From NCBI RefSeq assembly GCF_010993955.1, contig NZ_WIXL01000001.1, positions 97,317 through 161,316 on the forward strand: a stretch of DNA of 64,000 nucleotides, read 5' to 3'. The position numbers were made by a program, and so were the translations under genes. Positions within the stretch are counted from its first letter, which is position 1. Each line of letters opens with the position of its first letter. Source of the stretch: Oceanobacillus halotolerans. GTDB lineage: Bacteria; Bacillota; Bacilli; Bacillales; Amphibacillaceae. The notes beneath the pieces are model-generated. The model was not told where the DNA came from, did no database searches, and was given only the letters and a program-made list of their open reading frames with translations. Shown here piece after piece: positions 34,957 through 43,798 of this stretch.

Positions 34957-35985
34957 ATGATGACTGTTTGGTTATTTCGTGCAGGAAAACAGGGAGAATT
35001 TGAAAATAAGTATCTTGATGATGAAAGAGTCTATCTTACGTGGGATGACCTCAATATGGACCTAAAAGAGATTGAATCAAAGGAAAGTCTATACAAACGA
35101 TTAGTTGAGCATTATGATTTAGATAAAGAGAAAACGGCAATAAACTGGGCTTCACAAATTTGGCCAATAGCCCATGCGATGGTACAAGGAGATTTGGTGA
35201 TCTTACCTTCAAAGTTTAATCGCACCATTCATATAGGTGAAGTGACCGGAGATTATGTATATGATGAATCACTTGGCAGTCCTTATTATCATTATCGTAA
35301 TGTAAAATGGATTGCAAAAGATATACCAAGGGATCGGTTTGATCAAGATATCTTATATTCACTAGGTGCGTTTATGACAGTTTGTAAAATACATAGAAAT
35401 AATGCGGAAGAACGTATCAGAGAAATGCGTAAAAATAATTGGTATGTACCAAAAAATAAAAATGTGAAGGAACTAGTGGAGGAGACGGAAGATACCGTTT
35501 CGATTGATTTAGAAGAATATATTTATGATCAAATCTCAGAAAGAATTATTCAACGGTTTAAAGGTCATAAAATGGAAAATTTGGTGGAGGAAATTCTGAA
35601 AGCAAAAGGATTTACAACGTATCGAAGTCCAGAAGGTGCAGATCATGGTGTCGATATACTGGCCGCTTCGAACACATTAGGTTTTGGAGATCCAAAAATC
35701 TGTGTGCAAGTAAAGACTTCGGATACACCTCTTGATCGACCGACATTAGATCAATTAATAGGTACCATGAGCAATTATAGTGCAGACTTTGGATTGCTAG
35801 TTTCCTGGAGCGGTTTTAAATCATCTGTCACCAAAGAAATTCCTAAGCAATTCTTTAAGGTTCGTCTTTGGGATTCCAAAACGATTATTCAACAGATATT
35901 TGAAAACTATGAAAAACTGAGTGATGAAATAAAAAAAGAGATTCCTATCAAAAGAGTTTGGATGTTGGATAGTGAAGTGGAATAA
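34957..35985 (+). CDS. Mrr-like restriction endonuclease (probable type IV or DNA-damage-type nuclease)
   Basis: Protein of 342 residues. The C-terminal ~150 residues form an Mrr_cat nuclease core: MENLVEEILKAKGFTTYRSP supplies the first helix and glutamate, HGVDILAA the catalytic aspartate, and CVQVKTSD the QxK motif, followed by a helix in LIGTMSNYSADFGLLVSWSG. The N-terminal ~150 residues (VWLFRAGKQGEFE ... GDLVILPSK) look like a modified-base or nucleic-acid recognition domain. Mrr enzymes cut methylated or foreign DNA. ATG with AAAAAAGGAG upstream; no cognate methyltransferase is adjacent, which favours a type IV role. The start may be the second ATG. Confidence 0.82.
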   Translation: MMTVWLFRAGKQGEFENKYLDDERVYLTWDDLNMDLKEIESKESLYKRLVEHYDLDKEKTAINWASQIWPIAHAMVQGDLVILPSKFNRTIHIGEVTGDYVYDESLGSPYYHYRNVKWIAKDIPRDRFDQDILYSLGAFMTVCKIHRNNAEERIREMRKNNWYVPKNKNVKELVEETEDTVSIDLEEYIYDQISERIIQRFKGHKMENLVEEILKAKGFTTYRSPEGADHGVDILAASNTLGFGDPKICVQVKTSDTPLDRPTLDQLIGTMSNYSADFGLLVSWSGFKSSVTKEIPKQFFKVRLWDSKTIIQQIFENYEKLSDEIKKEIPIKRVWMLDSEVE

Positions 35986-36070
35986 CTGACATGCAGGAGA
36001 TAGTGTAAAGAATATTCCCTGCAAAATAAGCACATTTTGTTCAAATTCCTCCGGAGTTATCGTTGCACTC

Positions 36071-36112
36071 CTCCTTAGTAATATACTGGATTTTTTGTAT
36101 ATTACTAAGGGG
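36071..36112. repeat. Long hairpin in the Mrr/UDG intergenic region
   Basis: CTCCTTAGTAATATAC pairs with GTATATTACTAAGG plus G's around a short T-rich loop, nearly perfect over 16 bp. It does not end in a T-run and lies just before a family B repeat, so it may be the edge of that element or a weak terminator. Confidence 0.5.
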
Positions 36113-36120
36113 GATCGTTC

Positions 36121-36255
36121 TTTGTGTCAAAAGTTCGAGACGGCGCAGCTTCCGAGACCGGAACGTATGCTTTTAGATACGTGAGGACCTAAAAAAGCAA
36201 ACCAACTTGAAACACCGACTCATTTTACCGGGCTTTTTGAACTCAACTTTTAATT
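36121..36255 (-). repeat. Repeat family B, inverted copy
   Basis: The reverse complement of this stretch matches 43480-43625: GTTCAAAAAG, a GTTGG..TTACTTTT/GTTTGCTTTTTT-like block, CTCACGTAT, GCATACG, TCTCGAAC or CCTCGAAC. It lies in the 450-base gap after the Mrr-like gene. Confidence 0.6.
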
Positions 36256-36437
36256 ACTCATTTAGATATACCATGGTAAACCATACCATTAACAGATGTG
36301 GTTTCTGTAATCTCAAATAATCCTTAGGAGTAAGGGTCATTCCGAAAAGAGTGTTTACAGTGATTTCGGTGATTCATTAAAAATTCAGATGAAATAACAA
36401 CATAAGACGAAAGCATTTGATCTCTCGTCCCACTTTT

Positions 36438-37187
36438 TCACTCTATCCTAGCAGCCCATGCCTTCACTTTTTCGCGAAGTTGCTGTTTTTGTTGCTGAAA
36501 TTGCTTTATGCGATGTCCGTTTGCCCCAGATGGATGTGGAAAACCAGTTAGATAGTCGTGATTGGGCAGTTTCCGTTCTTGAGATAGCCTGATAATTGTT
36601 TGTTCAACTGTTTTTCCGAGTGGGATTACTAGTGCAGGTGGAGCAATTTGTGCTAACTCATTTGGGAACTCTCTGTAGGCATAACGCTGTAATAAAGGTG
36701 AACGATCTATAGGCGGTTGATGTCCGGTATAGTTTTTCCCCTTGATAAATACTGGATATTTAATAATTGATGTCGTGTGGAGGAAGTGTCTGTCTTTACC
36801 GAACAAATAGGATGAGTTAGGGATATCCAATATTTTGTGGATGTCACATTGATCAAGCATGTTAATGAGGTTTTTTCTCATTACCTCAGCAAACCCAGCA
36901 GCCCTTTTTGCTTCTTTCAGACACATTTCCAGAGTATCATCAGATTCGTTACTTTTTATGAATTGCTCAAAGGCAGTTTTCATTTGGCTCCATCCTGGGG
37001 TAATTCCAACAATAACAACCCTCGCTTCCTTGTTGATGTATTCGTTATGAGGAGCATAGTATATTTCCATATCCCCGTCTTTTTCCATCAAAAATGTTTC
37101 TGTTAATAAATCCTCTTTTGTAAGTGGTTTATCAGCATGTAATGTTTGAATTGCTGGCAGAAATTGCTGTAATGGTTTATGTACCAT
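36438..37187 (-). CDS. Uracil-DNA-glycosylase-fold family protein
   Basis: Protein of about 249 residues with the two hallmarks of the UDG superfamily. An early segment VVIVGITPGWSQMKTAFE carries the GxxPG motif, and a late GFPHPSGANGHR carries the HPSG-type motif. Between them is a helical region. These residues form the base-binding pocket in characterised members, although the exact substrate family cannot be assigned because the middle differs from textbook UDG. The ATG at 37187 has GGAG upstream; a longer frame begins at 37214 with no ribosome site. It diverges from the des gene. Confidence 0.75.
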   Translation of the reverse strand: MVHKPLQQFLPAIQTLHADKPLTKEDLLTETFLMEKDGDMEIYYAPHNEYINKEARVVIVGITPGWSQMKTAFEQFIKSNESDDTLEMCLKEAKRAAGFAEVMRKNLINMLDQCDIHKILDIPNSSYLFGKDRHFLHTTSIIKYPVFIKGKNYTGHQPPIDRSPLLQRYAYREFPNELAQIAPPALVIPLGKTVEQTIIRLSQERKLPNHDYLTGFPHPSGANGHRIKQFQQQKQQLREKVKAWAARIE

Positions 37188-37297
37188 GTCCACTCTCCTT
37201 ACGTTTAAAATCAATTTGGGAGAACACGCCGAAAATAGTCATAACACTTCCACCTTGAAAGTTATTCGGTTTTCTAAAATGTTTAGTTTAGGGACAC

Positions 37298-37340
37298 ATG
37301 ACATTTGTCATATATCTTCCCTGACGTTTATGTCTTATAT
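37298..37340 (+). promoter_or_regulatory. DesR-like operator in the des promoter
   Basis: ATGACATTTGTCAT (37298-37311) is an inverted repeat like the DesR box of the B. subtilis des promoter; a weaker second half-site (TGACGTTTATGTC, about 37322-37334) follows. Both lie 70-110 bases upstream of des, with desK-desR downstream of it. Confidence 0.7.
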
Positions 37341-37406
37341 AGTTCGTAAAATTTGTCTAATATAAAAGTATCCATAAAATTAGCTAGAGCTATATAGGAG
37401 GATAAC

Positions 37407-38459
37407 ATGAGTAAACAAAAACAAGCACAATTAAGAAAAAGTGTTGCAGCTTTTGCAAATTCAGATGGAAAAGCAAGTATCATTCAGTTAGTCAATACCA
37501 TTTTACCATTTTTCCTACTTTGGTTTCTTGCATACCAGAGCCTATCTATTTCCATTTGGCTGTCGTTTGCACTTTCGATTATCGCAGCAGGGTTTGTAAT
37601 CCGTATCTTTATTATTTTCCATGATTGCACACATGGCTCCTTTTTTAAAAGTGGCAAGGCTAATCGGGTAGTTGGTACCATAACTGGAATTATCACATTG
37701 TTTGCCTTTGAAAAATGGAAGCGAAGCCACGCGATCCATCATGCTACCAGCAGTAACTTAGACAAGCGGGGTACAGGTGATGTATGGGTAATGACAGTTG
37801 ACGAGTATATTGCTGCATCATTTTGGGGTAGATTAGCTTATCGACTTTATCGTAATCCCATTATTATGTTTGGGTTAGGCCCACTTTACCTTTTCTTAAT
37901 ATCCAATCGTTTTAACCGAAAAGGCGCAAAACGAAAGGAACGAATGAATACGTATGTCATTAACCTATCCATTGGTGTTATATATGCAATCTTAATATGG
38001 GCAGTCGGTTGGCAGGCATTTCTATTGGTCCAACTCCCAATTGTATTTGTATCAGGTTCGTTAGGCATTTGGTTGTTCTATGTGCAGCACCAATTCGAGG
38101 ATTCCTACTTTGAAAATGAAGACGAGTGGGATTTCGTAAAAGCTGCTGTAGATGGTAGTTCCTATTACAAGCTTCCAAAAGTAATGCAGTGGATAACAGG
38201 TAGTATTGGATTTCATCATGTACATCATCTAAGTCCAAAAGTACCTAATTATAACCTGGAAAAAGCACATGAATCCACACCTCCATTACAAAAGGCAACT
38301 ACGATCACATTAGCCTCCAGTTTAAAATCGATTCGTTTTCGTCTTTATGATGAGGCTTCGAAGTCATTTGTAAGTTTTAAAGAAGTCAAATCGCTATTGA
38401 AAAAGAATAAGCTTAATATCCAAATGAATCCAGGAAAGTCAAGAGTGCAAGAAGAATAA
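37407..38459 (+). CDS. des: Membrane fatty-acid desaturase Des
   Basis: Integral membrane delta-5-type acyl-lipid desaturase, 350 residues, that introduces double bonds into existing membrane lipids when temperature falls. All three histidine boxes are present: HDCTHGSFF (HxxxH, near 73), HAIHHATS (HxxHH, near 110) and HHVHHLSP (HxxHH, near 271), separated by hydrophobic pairs (about residues 28-65 and 170-220). Length matches B. subtilis Des. A DesR-like operator lies upstream and desK-desR follow on the same strand with a weak hairpin between, reproducing the des-desK-desR thermosensing module. The ATG follows TATAGGAGG. Confidence 0.94.
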   Translation: MSKQKQAQLRKSVAAFANSDGKASIIQLVNTILPFFLLWFLAYQSLSISIWLSFALSIIAAGFVIRIFIIFHDCTHGSFFKSGKANRVVGTITGIITLFAFEKWKRSHAIHHATSSNLDKRGTGDVWVMTVDEYIAASFWGRLAYRLYRNPIIMFGLGPLYLFLISNRFNRKGAKRKERMNTYVINLSIGVIYAILIWAVGWQAFLLVQLPIVFVSGSLGIWLFYVQHQFEDSYFENEDEWDFVKAAVDGSSYYKLPKVMQWITGSIGFHHVHHLSPKVPNYNLEKAHESTPPLQKATTITLASSLKSIRFRLYDEASKSFVSFKEVKSLLKKNKLNIQMNPGKSRVQEE

Positions 38460-38471
38460 CGGACATAACTA

Positions 38472-38504
38472 AAATGCTCTTCAATCGTGTATTGGAGGGC
38501 ATTT
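38472..38504 (+). terminator. Hairpin between des and desK
   Basis: AAATGCTCTTCAAT pairs imperfectly with ATTGGAGGGCATTT; the trailing T tract is weak, so it probably terminates only part of the des transcripts. Confidence 0.55.
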
Positions 38505-38546
38505 GTTCTGTTATACTTACATAAAAGAACGAAGGAGGGGATTCAC

Positions 38547-39659
38547 ATGCAAAATTGGTATCATATATTCCCAAAAAACACTGGCCTTAGCGCCTTTGCG
38601 TGGATTGTGTTTTGTATTCTTCCATTCTATTTTATATTTCGGTCCTCCTCTTTTGTCGAAATTGTGATTGGTATTTTATTAATCGTCTTATTTTTCACGA
38701 CATATCGCCTGTCATTTATTAAAAAGGGCTGGACGGTTTATGTGTCCGTAGGGATAGAAATGGCGATAAGCATCGGAATGACATTATATTTTGGGTATGT
38801 TTATTTTTCGCTCTTTTTAGCCTTTTTTATTGGAAACATACAAAATAAAATTGGATTTATAACGTTATATATCGTCCATCTACTCACCACAATCACTGCA
38901 ATTTCATTTGGATTTTTTATACAGAATCAAACCTTTTTTACACAACTTCCATTTATTATCATATGTATCATTGGTGTCATTCTCCTCCCGTTTAATATGT
39001 ATAATCGAAATAAACGGGAAAAATTAGAAGGCCAATTGGAAGATGCAAATGAAAGGATCTCACAATTAATGGTTATTGAAGAACGCCAACGGATAGCAAG
39101 GGATCTGCATGATACTTTGGGGCAAAAGCTTTCCCTAATAGGCATGAAAAGCGACTTAGCTAAAAAGTTAATCCAGATGGACCCAGAGTTAGTAAAAAAG
39201 GAAATTAATGATATTCACCAAACAGCAAGAACGGCTTTAAATGAAGTACGAGAGATGGTTTACGATATGAAGCGTGTTAAATTGAAAGAAGAAATTAATC
39301 ACGTAGAGCAAATGTTAGGAGCTGCACAGATTGATTTTAAGATAGAAGGAAATCCAGAGGTCAGTCATACACCTTTATTAGTCGAAAGTATGCTGAGCTT
39401 GTGTTTAAAAGAGGCTGTTACAAATGTTGTTAAACATAGTCAAGCTACCTCCTGTCATGTCTTAATTAAACAGACATCTAGCGAACTGCTTATACAGGTC
39501 AAGGATAATGGAATAGGTATATCTGGAAAAAAGGAGACAAGTAAAGGACATGGACTAGTCGGGATGAGAGAAAGACTTGAATTTGTAAATGGAAGTTTGG
39601 ATATAGCAGCTTCTAATGGAACGACAATGACATTTTGGGTGCCAAATGTTATTCAATAA
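38547..39659 (+). CDS. desK: DesK thermosensor histidine kinase
   Basis: Membrane thermosensor of about 370 residues. Five hydrophobic helices occupy residues ~10-145, then a coiled-coil linker (EKLEGQLEDANERISQLMV) and a HisKA_3 domain with the phospho-acceptor in RQRIARDLHDTLGQ (near 188), followed by an HPK7-type ATPase (EAVTNVVKHSQA, VKDNGIGI, GHGLVGMRERLE). In B. subtilis DesK acts as phosphatase at growth temperature and kinase when lipids stiffen, phosphorylating DesR. A longer frame exists from 38487, but GGAGGGG six bases before ATG 38547 fixes the start. The desR gene follows after 21 bases. Confidence 0.93.
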   Translation: MQNWYHIFPKNTGLSAFAWIVFCILPFYFIFRSSSFVEIVIGILLIVLFFTTYRLSFIKKGWTVYVSVGIEMAISIGMTLYFGYVYFSLFLAFFIGNIQNKIGFITLYIVHLLTTITAISFGFFIQNQTFFTQLPFIIICIIGVILLPFNMYNRNKREKLEGQLEDANERISQLMVIEERQRIARDLHDTLGQKLSLIGMKSDLAKKLIQMDPELVKKEINDIHQTARTALNEVREMVYDMKRVKLKEEINHVEQMLGAAQIDFKIEGNPEVSHTPLLVESMLSLCLKEAVTNVVKHSQATSCHVLIKQTSSELLIQVKDNGIGISGKKETSKGHGLVGMRERLEFVNGSLDIAASNGTTMTFWVPNVIQ

Positions 39660-39680
39660 ACGAGGATGGGAGGAGCTATT

Positions 39681-40280
39681 TTGATTCGCATTGTAATAGC
39701 TGAGGATCAGGGGATGCTACTTGGTGCACTTGGCTCACTACTTAATTTAGAAGAAGACATGGAAGTTGTAGGTAAAGCCAAAAATGGAGAAGAAGCATTA
39801 CATTTCGTGAAACAACAGCAACCAGATATTTGTATTATGGATATTGAAATGCCAATAAAAAGTGGACTGGATGCAGCAGAAGAATTAAAGGATCATGCTT
39901 GTAAAGTAATTATTTTAACAACCTTTGCACGATCAGGATATTTTGAACGTGCTAGAAATGCTGGTGTATGTGGATATTTGCTAAAAGATAGCCCTATTGA
40001 AGAATTAGCGAACTCCATTCGCATTATTATGAAGGATCGAAAAGTTTACGCTCCAGAGTTAGTAGATATGGCATATAGCAATAAAAGTCCTTTGACTGAT
40101 CGAGAAGAGCAAGTGATCAGCTTGATTGCAGACGGGAAAAATACGAATGAAATTGCAAAAGAACTTTTTATTACAACTGGAACGGTCCGTAATTACGTTT
40201 CCGTTATTCTAGATAAATTGGATGTTAGTAATCGCATTGAAGCTGTTTCCCGTTTCAGGGATAATGGCTGGTTTAAATAA
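39681..40280 (+). CDS. desR: DesR response regulator
   Basis: NarL/FixJ-type response regulator of 199 residues. The receiver domain opens IRIVIAEDQGMLLGALGSLL, has the phosphorylated aspartate in CIMDIEMPIKSG (near 54), threonine in ILTTFARS and lysine in LLKDSPIEE. The C-terminal LuxR-type HTH contains LTDREEQVISLIADGKNTNE and GTVRNYVSVILDKL. It is closely similar by eye to B. subtilis DesR throughout. TTG at 39681 gives MIRIVIAEDQ and lies seven bases from GGAGG; an ATG at 39666 would add five residues. Phosphorylated DesR activates des through the operator at 37298. Confidence 0.94.
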   Translation: MIRIVIAEDQGMLLGALGSLLNLEEDMEVVGKAKNGEEALHFVKQQQPDICIMDIEMPIKSGLDAAEELKDHACKVIILTTFARSGYFERARNAGVCGYLLKDSPIEELANSIRIIMKDRKVYAPELVDMAYSNKSPLTDREEQVISLIADGKNTNEIAKELFITTGTVRNYVSVILDKLDVSNRIEAVSRFRDNGWFK

Positions 40281-40457
40281 GGTGTCCTACTTGCTATAAA
40301 TGGTTATTTTGGGTGAATAGTTTCTGTATGACTTGTCTTAGGTTACCTAGGGAAAGCATAGTTAATGAAGGGGACTTAATAAAAGATGACATGATAGAAT
40401 GATATAATAGTAGAGTGCGAACGGAAAATTTCTTCAAGTGAAAATCTAGGGGGAAGG

Positions 40458-41183
40458 ATGATGAACCAATTTTGGAGTGAAGATGTAGGGTTTATTAGTC
40501 CCTTTGATCTGCAACACTTATTCTATATAGCAATCGTGGTGGCATTACTTTTGTTACTACACACTAATCGTGACAATGTACGTAAAAATGGAAGAAGAAT
40601 TGGGATAGGAATTCTAATCGTTTCACTTAGTCAGCAGATTATGCTGTATTCCTGGTATGGGTTAGAGACAGGCTTTGATATTGGTGAATCCTTACCACTA
40701 CATATCTCTCGTGTCACGTCCTTACTTGGTATATATTTTCTCCTTACAAGAAATGAAAAGGTATTGGATATTATTTTTTACTTCAGCCTTTTTGCATATG
40801 GGTCATTTTTGTATCCACAAAGAGTATATCCAATCACACATATCATTGGTATTTCCTTCTTAGTGAATCATGCCATAACCATTTTACTTCCATACTATGG
40901 GTACATCGCTTATCGCTGGAGACCTAATCGGAAAGGGTTTGTGAGGGCCTATACAATCTTTCTTACTTATTTTTTCTTTGTATACTTTCTAAACCCCTTA
41001 ATTGATGGTAATTATTTTTATTTAAAGTATAGACCATTCTTTTCGGAGTGGCCTGACTATCTTTATGTCCCTTCCGTACTAATCGTTACGTTAGTTGGAT
41101 TTTATGCTGCATATCGGGTCGTAACACGTAAAGAGAAAAAATATGAAGCATTACTTGACCAATATAAAAAGTGTTCATCCTAA
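40458..41183 (+). CDS. YwaF/TIGR02206-type integral membrane protein
   Basis: Membrane protein of 241 residues with about seven hydrophobic helices. It begins MMNQFWSEDVGFISPFDLQH, and the following LFYIAIVVALLLLL, YSWYGL and SLPLHISRV segments match the TIGR02206/YwaF pattern (the W..LPLH..R element). No enzymatic motif is evident; function unknown. ATG tandem start after AGGGGGAAGG. It follows desR by about 180 bases with a separate promoter-like region. The C-terminus ends in a short charged tail (RKEKKYEALLDQYKK). Confidence 0.75.
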   Translation: MMNQFWSEDVGFISPFDLQHLFYIAIVVALLLLLHTNRDNVRKNGRRIGIGILIVSLSQQIMLYSWYGLETGFDIGESLPLHISRVTSLLGIYFLLTRNEKVLDIIFYFSLFAYGSFLYPQRVYPITHIIGISFLVNHAITILLPYYGYIAYRWRPNRKGFVRAYTIFLTYFFFVYFLNPLIDGNYFYLKYRPFFSEWPDYLYVPSVLIVTLVGFYAAYRVVTRKEKKYEALLDQYKKCSS

Positions 41184-41258
41184 AGAGTGGATGGGAGTGG
41201 CGGTTTATATTGGAAAGCGTGTGTGTGATCTCGGTTTCGTTTTAGTAATTTATGTTGG

Positions 41259-41405
41259 GAGAAAAGTCACTGAGAGGTGATCTCAATGCCTATTTAGTGA
41301 TTGGTGTTGTTGAAAAGGTCACAGAGAAGCGGTCTCTGTTCTAATTTAGCTATTGATGGCACAGAAAAAGTTACTGAGAAATCATCTCTTCTCTATTAGC
41401 ATTTT
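41259..41405 (+). repeat. Three degenerate ~50-bp tandem repeats
   Basis: Three units start GAGAAAAGTCACTGAGAGGTGATCTC, GAAAAGGTCACAGAGAAGCGGTCTCTG and AGAAAAAGTTACTGAGAAATCATCTC, each continuing with an ATTTAG/ATTAGC-type tail. They contain partial inverted repeats (GAGA..TCTC). They precede a terminator and fill the gap after the YwaF-like gene. Confidence 0.65.
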
Positions 41406-41449
41406 TTCCTTACTAAAAAAGTCACCAATAGCTATTGATTACTCCATAC

Positions 41450-41485
41450 AAAACCCACTTGGTATTAATCTGCCAAGTGGGTTTT
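41450..41485. terminator. Terminator hairpin
   Basis: AAAACCCACTTGG pairs with CCAAGTGGGTTTT over a 10-base loop. It probably ends transcripts coming from the YwaF-like gene. Confidence 0.8.
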
Positions 41486-42520
41486 CGTTAACATGATAGG
41501 GGACCCAACCATGTCACATCCTTAATTGGGAATGCTACTTTTTTTCAAGTTACATCATGATTCGTTTTACATAAAGGAAGTGTTGTTTTATTCTTTTTTT
41601 TCAGGATGTGTGTTAGTTTCGTTGATTACGATCCTGAATCTTAGTAGACTCATCTTGATATTTCGAATATACATCCTTGCGAAAAGCTTTGGTCCAATCA
41701 CTTTTCCCATTCTAAAGCGCATTGAATTTCCATTGCACACTTAAAAAAAATGGTACTTTTTTAAAGGTTTCACGTTCCTCCAAATTGCTTTTTAAAAGGG
41801 GGTTGTATCCTTTTGCTTTCTAGATGTTTCTGTTAAATTCGATTGATTGGTGAATGATCACCATTTCCCTTATTTCAGATTTCGAATTGTTCCTAGTTGT
41901 TACTTCATTCATGTTACGTTAAACGAAACTAACTAGGATGGTTGAGTCTCCTAACATGTTAACCTGAAAGAAAGAACTTTTTTATCTATCTTCCTTTCAT
42001 CTTTATTATAACACCTCTTACTGGAAAATACTGTGACATATTAATGACACTAAAGAATAATGAAATAATGTTTGCCTAAACTAAACAAAAGTATTTAGGT
42101 ATAGGGCACCTTAACATGATAAAACAAATTTTAATGATAGCTTGTTTATCGGTAGATTCTCTCACACTATACGATGAAGGACAAAAGCTTTTCAGCAATT
42201 AAAATTTTTCACCTTACTAACACCTATTAGCAATATGTTAATTCGAGTCCTATTTTTATTGTTAAGAGAGAGATTATTTATTATTAAATGTTGTCATATC
42301 AACTAAAAATAGCATACCAACTATTCTATTTGATATACTATTTCGATTGTTAATTTAGATTTTCATCATAAGTGAGCTACTTAAACCTACTGAACGATTT
42401 TATTTACTTATTATTCGTTATCTGCTCCTCTTCAAATAACATATTTGTATGTCCCTCCCTGTATTCCCTTATCGTAAAATGATAAACTTTAAAAAAGAAG
42501 CTAAAGAAGTAGGTGTGTTT
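41486..42520. other. AT-rich intergenic stretch without a convincing gene
   Basis: About one kilobase. Two or three short frames occur (for example 41526-41744, hydrophobic but without a good ribosome site). Several promoter-like AT tracts and a T-run (41746-41763) are present, but no conserved element, repeat family or RNA gene was identified. Confidence 0.5.
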
Positions 42521-43240
42521 GTGGAAATTATCATTTTTGGCTTAATTATTCTTATAGCAGCTGTTTTACAAACGAGTACGGGTTTTGGTTTTTCTATCAT
42601 GGCAACGCCGTTTCTACTTTTGCTTTTTGAACCGAGGGAAGCAATTCAAATTAATTTAGTACTATCATTATGTATATCCTTGGCACTGATTTCTAAGATC
42701 AGGAAGGATGTTAATATTGGAATGTTAAAGCGTTTTGTGATAGGAAGTGTTGCAGGATTGCCAATTGGCATTATGACATTTTTGCTAATCGATGTTAGCC
42801 TATTAAAGTTCGTTGTAAGTATCGTGATCCTAGTACTTACAATATTATTGATTCTTCATTTTCGTATTACACAGCATAAGCGACGTGATTTGTTAGTAGG
42901 CGGGGTATCTGGTTCTCTCACTACGAGTATAGGGATGCCTGGACCACCATTATTATTATATTTTTCTGGAACAGACACGAAAAAGGAAACCTTAAGAGGA
43001 ACAACATTAGCTTTCTATCTCTTTATCTATTTTTCTAGCTTAGTAATCCAAGTAATAATGGCCGGAACCAGTAAAACGGTTTGGATCTCTAGTATCATTT
43101 CTTTACCACTTATATTTATTGGATTAATCCTTGGCCAATTTCTTTTTAAATGGGTTAATCAACGTCTCTTTCAGTGGTTTACCTATACTATTTTAATGAT
43201 AACAGGGATTTACCTGCTTATGGAAAGTATACATAGTTGA
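42521..43240 (+). CDS. TauE/SafE family membrane transporter
   Basis: Integral membrane protein of about 239 residues with seven to eight helices, in the TauE/SafE family (putative sulfite/organosulfonate or anion exporter). Family-like segments are AAVLQTSTGFGFSIMATPFLL near the N-terminus and GGVSGSLTTSIGMPGPPLLLYF in the middle, the repeated glycine-rich gate. The GTG at 42521 begins just before the first helix; longer frames (42449, 42479) add a hydrophilic extension of 24 or 14 residues and cannot be excluded. The substrate is unknown. Confidence 0.82.
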   Translation: MEIIIFGLIILIAAVLQTSTGFGFSIMATPFLLLLFEPREAIQINLVLSLCISLALISKIRKDVNIGMLKRFVIGSVAGLPIGIMTFLLIDVSLLKFVVSIVILVLTILLILHFRITQHKRRDLLVGGVSGSLTTSIGMPGPPLLLYFSGTDTKKETLRGTTLAFYLFIYFSSLVIQVIMAGTSKTVWISSIISLPLIFIGLILGQFLFKWVNQRLFQWFTYTILMITGIYLLMESIHS

Positions 43241-43311
43241 TGACAGAAATCACTGGATAGTAAAAAACCTAACGCTATAATTGAATTATTAAATTTGTTA
43301 GGGAGATGATG

Positions 43312-43443
43312 ATGGAAATGACCATTATGTCGGATGTAATAGAAGACTATTTAGTGGAAACACAAGTTATTCATTATCGGAATCCTGTCATCCAAGAAAA
43401 AGTAGCAGAAATGAAACGGTTGGGCATACGAAAAGAGACTTGA
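43312..43443 (+). CDS. Small ORF, possible remnant of a transglutaminase-like protein
   Basis: A 43-residue ORF with GGGAG directly upstream of three overlapping ATG codons. The readable sequence MSDVIEDYLVETQVIHYRNP resembles, from memory, the N-terminus of bacterial transglutaminase-domain proteins (…EDYL..…VI.…P.IQ), but no catalytic domain follows. It may be a 3'-truncated remnant or a genuine micropeptide. Confidence 0.35.
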   Translation: MEMTIMSDVIEDYLVETQVIHYRNPVIQEKVAEMKRLGIRKET

Positions 43444-43479
43444 TGAGATAAGAATTATATTATGTAAAGAGCAAGTTCA

Positions 43480-43690
43480 AAAAGTCCGGAAAAAATGACA
43501 CATCTAGTTTCTTCGTTGGCTTACTTTTCCGCCGCTCACGTATTAATTGCATACGCTCCGCTGCTGGGAGCTTCGCCGCCTCGAACTTTCGACTCGACAG
43601 GACGTTAGCGTGAGGCGTTGCAACAGTACGCCTTAGACTTTAGCCGACTCAGCCCTTTTTTATCCTCCTTTTTGAACACGTAACTTAAAG
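43480..43690 (+). repeat. Repeat family B, copy 1
   Basis: Starts GTTCAAAAAGTCCGG and ends CCTTTTTGAAC, so the two ends form an inverted repeat. Inside it carries CTCACGTAT, GCATACG and CCTCGAACTTTCGACTC. The family B copy at 36121-36255 is inverted. GC-richer than its surroundings and non-coding. Confidence 0.65.
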
Positions 43691-43732
43691 GGTTTAGCAC
43701 TTAATTATTTTATGTTGTCTCATATTGACAAG

Positions 43733-43783
43733 TGACGCTTTGTCATATAAAATTAGACATGTAAGATTAGTGACAGTATGTCA
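43733..43783 (+). promoter_or_regulatory. Two direct copies of a TGAC-N5-GTCATATA motif
   Basis: TGACGCTTTGTCATATA (43733) and TGACAGTATGTCATATA (43771) start 38 bases apart; each holds an inverted TGAC-N5-GTCA. A TTGACA (-35-like) lies just ahead of the first. Possibly an operator pair for a regulator such as the TetR-family gene downstream at 44519; the regulator is not known. Confidence 0.5.
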
Positions 43784-43798
43784 TATAGGAGTGAAGAA

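Noticed and set aside
41526-41744. 72-residue hydrophobic ORF
   Set aside because: No ribosome binding site, low-complexity AT-rich context and no family; treated as non-coding.
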